This document shows, one piece after another, positions 55,301-61,300 of a stretch of 64,000 nucleotides of DNA. The first letter of the stretch is position 1, and each line of letters opens with the position of its first letter. The notes under the pieces were generated by a model. That model worked only from the letters and a program-made list of their open reading frames with translations. It ran no database searches and was not told where the DNA came from. The stretch is taken from contig CM022951.1 in the NCBI GenBank assembly GCA_012931725.1, positions 77,912,953 to 77,976,952 on the forward strand, in the 5' to 3' direction. This DNA comes from Litsea cubeba (Eukaryota; Streptophyta; Magnoliopsida; Laurales; Lauraceae). The translations under genes were made by a program, and so were the position numbers.

Positions 55301-58300
55301 CCACTCATGAATTAGGTTTAGGGGAATAATAATCTAGACGCATATGCCATGGTCTAGGTTGATAGATGTCACTAATAAAATCTGATTTTTGATTAAAAGA
55401 TAATAAGGGACATGCATAGGATTGGTTAGGGGAGTAGATGAAACCCTAGTTCATTCATTCATTATTACTGTTTTTCAATTCTCATACTAGTTGTTTTTAC
55501 GTTACTTTCCAATTAGCTTTTGATACTTTAAATTACTGTTTTTTTTTTATAGTTTAATTCCACTTTTCATCTTCAATTGTTTATTTTAATATTCTGATTT
55601 TTAGTTAGTTTTGACATTATTTTATCACAAGTCTTCGTGGGATCGACCTCGTACTTACAATTCACTACACTACATAGTGATCTTGTGCGCTTGCGAGTTT
55701 TTAATTGTGTGCATACTAGTAACTTATTTCTAGGTTGCTTGGTGCATACCAAAACCAAACAATCTTTATTATTGAATAACGATGAACTACTCTCCTAATG
55801 GAGGGATTACATATTTATAAAAAGGGTTGGACATCCCCTTTCCTAGTAGGACACTGCTTTCCTAAACAATAAAGGAAATAACTTGCGTAACAATCCAAAT
55901 AAAATAAAAATCCTAATTTTAATAACTTCTAAATAAATAACAACTCTCTAAATAAGACTCTCAAGTAATTGAAACTTCAAACTAAATTAATGACCTGTTG
56001 GCCTTGTGGACTGGGCCCAATTAGGTGGCAGACCATGGGTCTGGCCTGCATCAACTTATCATATAGGTCATCATATGCTTTGAACTTTACATCACTTACT
56101 ACTTTCTTAACCTCTTTCTTTGCCTTCTTATATATTTCATAATTTCCCATATCCCTAGTATCCTACCACACATTATAACAACACCTTCTCTCTTCACCAG
56201 ATTTCTAAGCCTCTACACTCCACCATCAAGGTTCTTTATGATGGCGTCTTTTCCCTTATGACTATCGAAGCACCTCTTTTGCAACTGTTCGAATACTGTC
56301 AGCCATTTGATTCCACATTATCATAGTTTCTCCCTCCAAACACCATTCTCCCCTCTATAACTTTATCCTTAAATATTGTTTCTCTTTCACCTTCCAAATC
56401 CTTTCACCTTTTTAGGGCATGTTTCCTATGTTGTGGGGTCAAGCTCTCTCATGGAATAAACTTACGATCTTATAGGGACTGTGACACACAACTAGGCAGG
56501 TCAAATATCTCAAAAACATAATGCTTCTATTCCACTAACCTCTGTAGTTAACTGGCTCATCCAAGATCGATAGGTTTTCTCCGGTTTGACCCATGCCTAA
56601 ACTCATTCATCAAATGGCCTTATCCTCGGTATTTTAGTATTATTCTACACCAGCCAAGAGGTGGGTTGCACTTTATGCTTACCCAGGATGTTTTTACTAA
56701 TATTAGAGATACTAATGCATTCCAAGATAAAGGGCACCCAACTTAGATTGAGGGCCAGAAATAGCCAATTTGAGGATAACCTAGGCACCCATCACAAGTT
56801 AACATGACTGCCGCCCCATCTGCGGTGTGATATGCCAGACTAGTGCAACAGGTTGAGACAAAACTGGCTAGGCTAGCACAAGTGATCAGCAGAGCTTCAC
56901 CAATAAGGTATCTCAGTTCAATAATAAAGACTTATGTTAGCTCCAAAAGTGTGCATGTATATTTGTGATTCTGTGCTCAAGGGGAATCCATAGAAAGCGA
57001 TATAATTACCACAATCAGGGCAAGTTTATTTAATGGAGAGGAGAATAAAAGAGGAATAAAGGGTCGCATCAAGAATAAAATAAAAAGGAGAGGATGGAGA
57101 GTAAAAATACTATAGGACAATTTTTTACTCCACTTTATTATAGTCAGGCCGAGTAAAAGGATGTTGAGAAAAGGAGCGTGTAGAGTGACTACTTTATCTC
57201 ACATCAAAAATTACTCTACCCTCCCCATTTTCTTCCAAACACCCAAGAGTAAAACTTTATGTCGCATCAATGATTACTCACTCTTACATCTTCCATCCAA
57301 ACACGCAAGAGTAAAAAACTTTATGCCACCAAGGATAAAAATAGCGGTTGCAGTGGGCGCGGACTGGCCAAAATACTATAACTAACGATACGTAGCGGTT
57401 GCGGTTGTCAAATGCTAGATGGCTCAGGCCCAATTAGGCCCAATATGTCTCGTTGGATTTGGTCAACTTTGCACAAGTTTTCTTTCCTTTTAAATAGATT
57501 GTAATTAGTTGATTTCTCTCTTTCTTTGATAACAGATTGTAATTAGATTAGCAAAATTGTAGCCTTTGATAAGGTAACTGTATTCTATTTAATGGGAGAA
57601 AATCTCCACTGTAAAGACAGAAAAATCAATTCAAAATTCTTTGAATTCAACGATTGTTATGGTATCAGAGCATCAGGTTTTCATCTGTTGAAAAACCTCA
57701 AGAAATCTTTCTGAGAGAATTTCTTCTCTCTCTCGTGTAGCAAACAGATCAAGGATCTGTCCTGGTTCCAAATAGCACAGATCTGCAACATCTTGGAATC
57801 TGATCTCCGTGGCCCACCACAGATCAGCCCAACTTCATTACAGACATCCATCGTTCTTGATCAACAGTTGCTTCAGAAGCTTGTGGATGTTATTTGACTC
57901 GGCAAGTGAAATCAGACAACAGTTTTAGGATCTGGGAACTGTTCTCGTCAGGATCTGGGAGCATCTCATCGGGGGGGCCCACCTGCGATCATCACCAATC
58001 GTCAAAGTCTCTACAGCCTTGGTCGACCATTGATCCTGGTCTTTTTGGAGATTTTTTCAGATTTTTTCACAGATCAGAGGTAGGCTTTCTGATCCTTCTT
58101 GTGATTCGGTCACTTTTTGAAATATTTTTCATCACAGCCGCACCAAATTTTGAATTCTGCATGGATTTTGTTCCAACCTACACAGTTGGAAAGAGATTTT
58201 GATCCTTATCTCCAGTCCATCATCTGATCTTCCATCAGATCTTCTTGTGGGACCCACGAAGAGATTCAGCCACAAATTTCTGGTCGTCTGGCCTGTTTTT

Positions 58301-61300
58301 GGATTGTTTTTTTTGTTGATTTTTTGTGGTGTTGCTTTTGGACGCCTCATCTTGCTCCTATAGCTGTGTGGAAGCAAAATCTTGCACCTCTGTGTACTGT
58401 GTACATTTTTTGCTGTTTTAATGGAGAAATCAGAATTGAAATTGATTCAATTTAATGGAAAAAACTACCCTGCCTGGTCTTTTCAATTCCAATTATATCT
58501 TGAGGCCAAGGAATTATGGGGACTTGTTTCTGGTTCTGAGCCAAAGCCTACAGAGGATGATAAAAAGATATCTACTTGGAACACCAAAGATGCAAAAATA
58601 AAAACATGGATACTAGGAGCTGTGGAACCTCGTCTAATTTTGAACCTCAAGCATTATAAAAACTCCAAGGAGATGTGGGATTACTTGCAGACAGTCTATC
58701 ATCAAGACAATTCTGCACGACAATTTCAACTTGAGTGTGAAATTGCAGAATACAGTCAAAGCACCTTGTCCATTCAGGACTACTATTCTGGTTTCCGAAA
58801 TTTGTGGGGAGAATACGATGGGATAAAATATGCATCTGTTCCGAACGATGTTCTTAAAACTATTCAAGATCTTCAAGCCTCAAGTCATAGGGACCAGTTT
58901 TTGATGAAATTACGTCCTGAATATGAGACTGTTACATCATCTCTGTTGAGCCGGAGTCCATTACCTTCTTTGGATGTTTGTTTGAATGAGCTCCTACGAG
59001 AAGAACAACGCCTTCGCACAAAAGCCCATCTGGAACATCAGCACACTGCAACTTATCCTGTTGCATACTCTGCTAAAGGGCACAATCCATCTCTTCCTAT
59101 CTCTCAGGCTTCTCCGCCTCCTCAGACTCGGGATATGAGCAAAATCCAATGCTACTCTTGCAAAAAATATGGCCACCTGGCAACACAATGCAACCAGAAA
59201 TTCTGTAATTACTGCAAGAAGAAGGGACACATCATTAGTGAATGTCGCCGTCGTCCTCAAACTCGGACTCCAAATGCCTATGTTGCCACGACAGACTATT
59301 CTACTGCTGATGCTGCATCCACATCTGTGCCTTCACAACCTGGTTCATCTTCCCCTGCTCTCACCCCCGACTTAGTTCAACAAATGATTATCAATGCATT
59401 TTCTGCACTTGGCATCACAGGTAAAGCTAAAACCCCTTCTTCCATTTGGTATCTTGATTCCGGAGCATCAAATCACTTAACTCATTCCAGTTCACAACTC
59501 TCAAGCTTGACAAAATATACTGGCCATAATCATGTTCAAACAGCAAAATGGCGGCCATCTTCCTATAACTGCCATTGGCGATATTTCCAGTATCTTGCCC
59601 TTAAAAATTGTTTATCACTGTCCCAATTTAGTTTCAAACCTTCTCTCTGTTGGCCACCTTGTTGAAAACAACTGTAATGTTTCATTTTCTTCCTCTGGAT
59701 GTGTTGTGCAGGACCAGATGTCAGGGAGGGAGATCGCGAGGGGGCCTAAGCATGGACGCTTATTTTCTCTTGATCTTTCTGCTCCAATTAGGAATGATGT
59801 TTGTTTTTCTGTTCAAAATAATTGTCAATTATGGCATAGTAGGCTTGGACATCCTAATTTTAAAACCATGTCCCACATGGTTAATTCTGGATTGTTAAAC
59901 TCCGTAGGCTTATCTAAGTTTGTTTCTTTTGATTGTGATCCATGTAAACTGGGAAAAAGTAAGACTCTTCCTTTTTATGTTTCTACTTCCAAAAGCATTC
60001 AGTGTTTTGATTTAGTTCATAGTGATGTTTGGGGAATTGCTCCTCATTTGTCTCATGCTCATTATAAATACTTTGTGACATTTATTGATGATTTTAGTAG
60101 ATTTACATGGGTATATTTTTTGCATTCTAAAGCTGATGTATTTCATGTTTTCAAGATGTTTTAGCATATGTTGAGAATCAATTTTCCACCTGCATTAAAA
60201 TTTTACGTTCTGATTCGGGAGGTGAATATATGTCTACTGAGTTTCAAAATTTTTACAACAAAAAGGAATCATTTCTCAAAAATCATGTCCTTATACCCCT
60301 CAGCAAAATGGGGTCGCTGAAAGGAAAAATAGGCATCTCCTTGATATTACTCGGTCTCTTCTTATTGGCTCCTCTGTTCCTCCACGGTTTTGGACCGAAG
60401 CTCTTAGCACTGCTGTCCACCTTATCAATCGATTACCCTCTTTTTCTTTAGGAAATGAGAGTCCTTTTTATCGATTGTACAAAACTACACCCTCCTATGA
60501 TGATCTACATGTTTTTGGATCGGTGTGTTTTGTACATTTACCTCCTTCTGAGCGTAACAAACTTACTGCCCAATCTGCTAAATGCGCTTTTCTCGGATAT
60601 GCAAGTCATCAGAAGGGGTTTCTTTGTTATGATCCTAACATACAGCGCATTCGTACCTCCCGTAATGTTGTCTTTTTCGAAAATCAATATTTTTTTCCAA
60701 CAACATCTTGATTCTCTCAAGTCACCATCTGTTGTTTCCTTACCTGGTTTTTCGGATAAAACACCATTTGTAAAATTTGATCCTAATTTTGTTTATCAAC
60801 GGCGGAGTAAAGCTGCGACCACGCATAGTCTCCCTCATGATCCCACAACTGCATCTGGTCCAACTGGAGATCCCCCCTTACAGCGTTCATCTCGGATTTC
60901 AGTACCTCCAACTTGTTATGGATTTACCCACACTTCCTTGATGGCCACCATGTCCTCTACTTCAATTCCAAACTCATATTCCCAGGCTGTGCAGCATGAA
61001 TGTTGGAATAACGCTATGCAGGATGAATTGGATGCTCTTGCGCATAATCATACATGGGATGTGGTTCCGTGTCCTTCCTCTGTTAAGCCAATAGGTTGCA
61101 AGTGGATCTATTCTATAAAGCTTAAACCTGATGGGACTCTGGATAGGTATAAGGCGCATCTTGTTGCTCTGGGTAATCGGCAGGAATATGGTATTGATTA
61201 TGACGAGACCTTTGATCCTGTCGCTAAAATGACAACTGTTCGCACTATTCTTGCTATTGCCGCATCTCAATGCTGGCCTCTATACCAGATGGATGTCAAG

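Larger units (their letters stand above)
51194..55751 (+). mobile_element. Internally deleted Ty3/gypsy Athila-type element with 1.8-kb LTRs
   Basis: LTRs lie at 51194-52997 and 53947-55751 (1804 and 1805 bp), beginning TGATAAGTGC and ending GCATACCA. By eye they differ at only about five sites. The target duplication AAACC is perfect (51189-51193, 55752-55756). The primer site matches tRNA-Asp, as is typical for Athila. Only about 950 bp lie between the LTRs: a leader and the N-terminal part of gag. Protease, RT, RNase H, integrase and the polypurine tract are missing, and gag runs straight into the 3' LTR. The element is recent and non-autonomous. Confidence 0.95.
51010..56053 (-). mobile_element. 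Solo LTR (about 481 bp) split by an Athila insertion
   Basis: Outer ends are TGACGCAGCC at 51010 and CTGCATCA at 56053. The 5-bp target duplication ACTTA flanks them (51005-51009, 56054-56058) and lies inside the LINE. The two halves are 51010-51193 and 55757-56053. Read on the minus strand it has a TATA box (CTTTTTATAAATATG near 55815) and AATAAAG further on, the layout of an LTR, but no internal region. It therefore looks like the product of LTR-LTR recombination. Removing it joins the LINE coding sequence. Confidence 0.8.
47660..56475 (-). mobile_element. Old 5'-truncated LINE (RTE-like), broken into four pieces by later insertions
   Basis: Minus-strand coding remains align in order. At 56475-56059: remnants like ESLTPQHR, KDKVIEG and AKKEVKKVVSDVKFKAYDDLY. 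At 51009-50236: GTKGEKDIFKLAKMRERKSRDLHNVKC, GFINLERAYNRVPRDLIWW. At 49125-48470: LHQG, LSPHLFTL, HIQDELPWCMLFVDDIMLVDE (RT catalytic VDD) and VPYLGSIISQDGEVEEDIEHRI...LVEMRMLRWM. At 47908-47660: the C-terminal part (TAPVGKK..., RRHGLK). Only about 2.1 kb of LINE remains once the inserts are removed. Several stops and shifts make it inactive. The RTE call comes from the wording of the RT and post-RT segments and is tentative at clade level. Confidence 0.85.

Noticed and set aside
60455..60698. Start of the 681-codon copia frame at 60455 as the true pol start
   Set aside because: Before the T7 run at 60690 this frame gives a meaningless Leu/Phe-rich sequence, while the neighbouring frame encodes conserved integrase.
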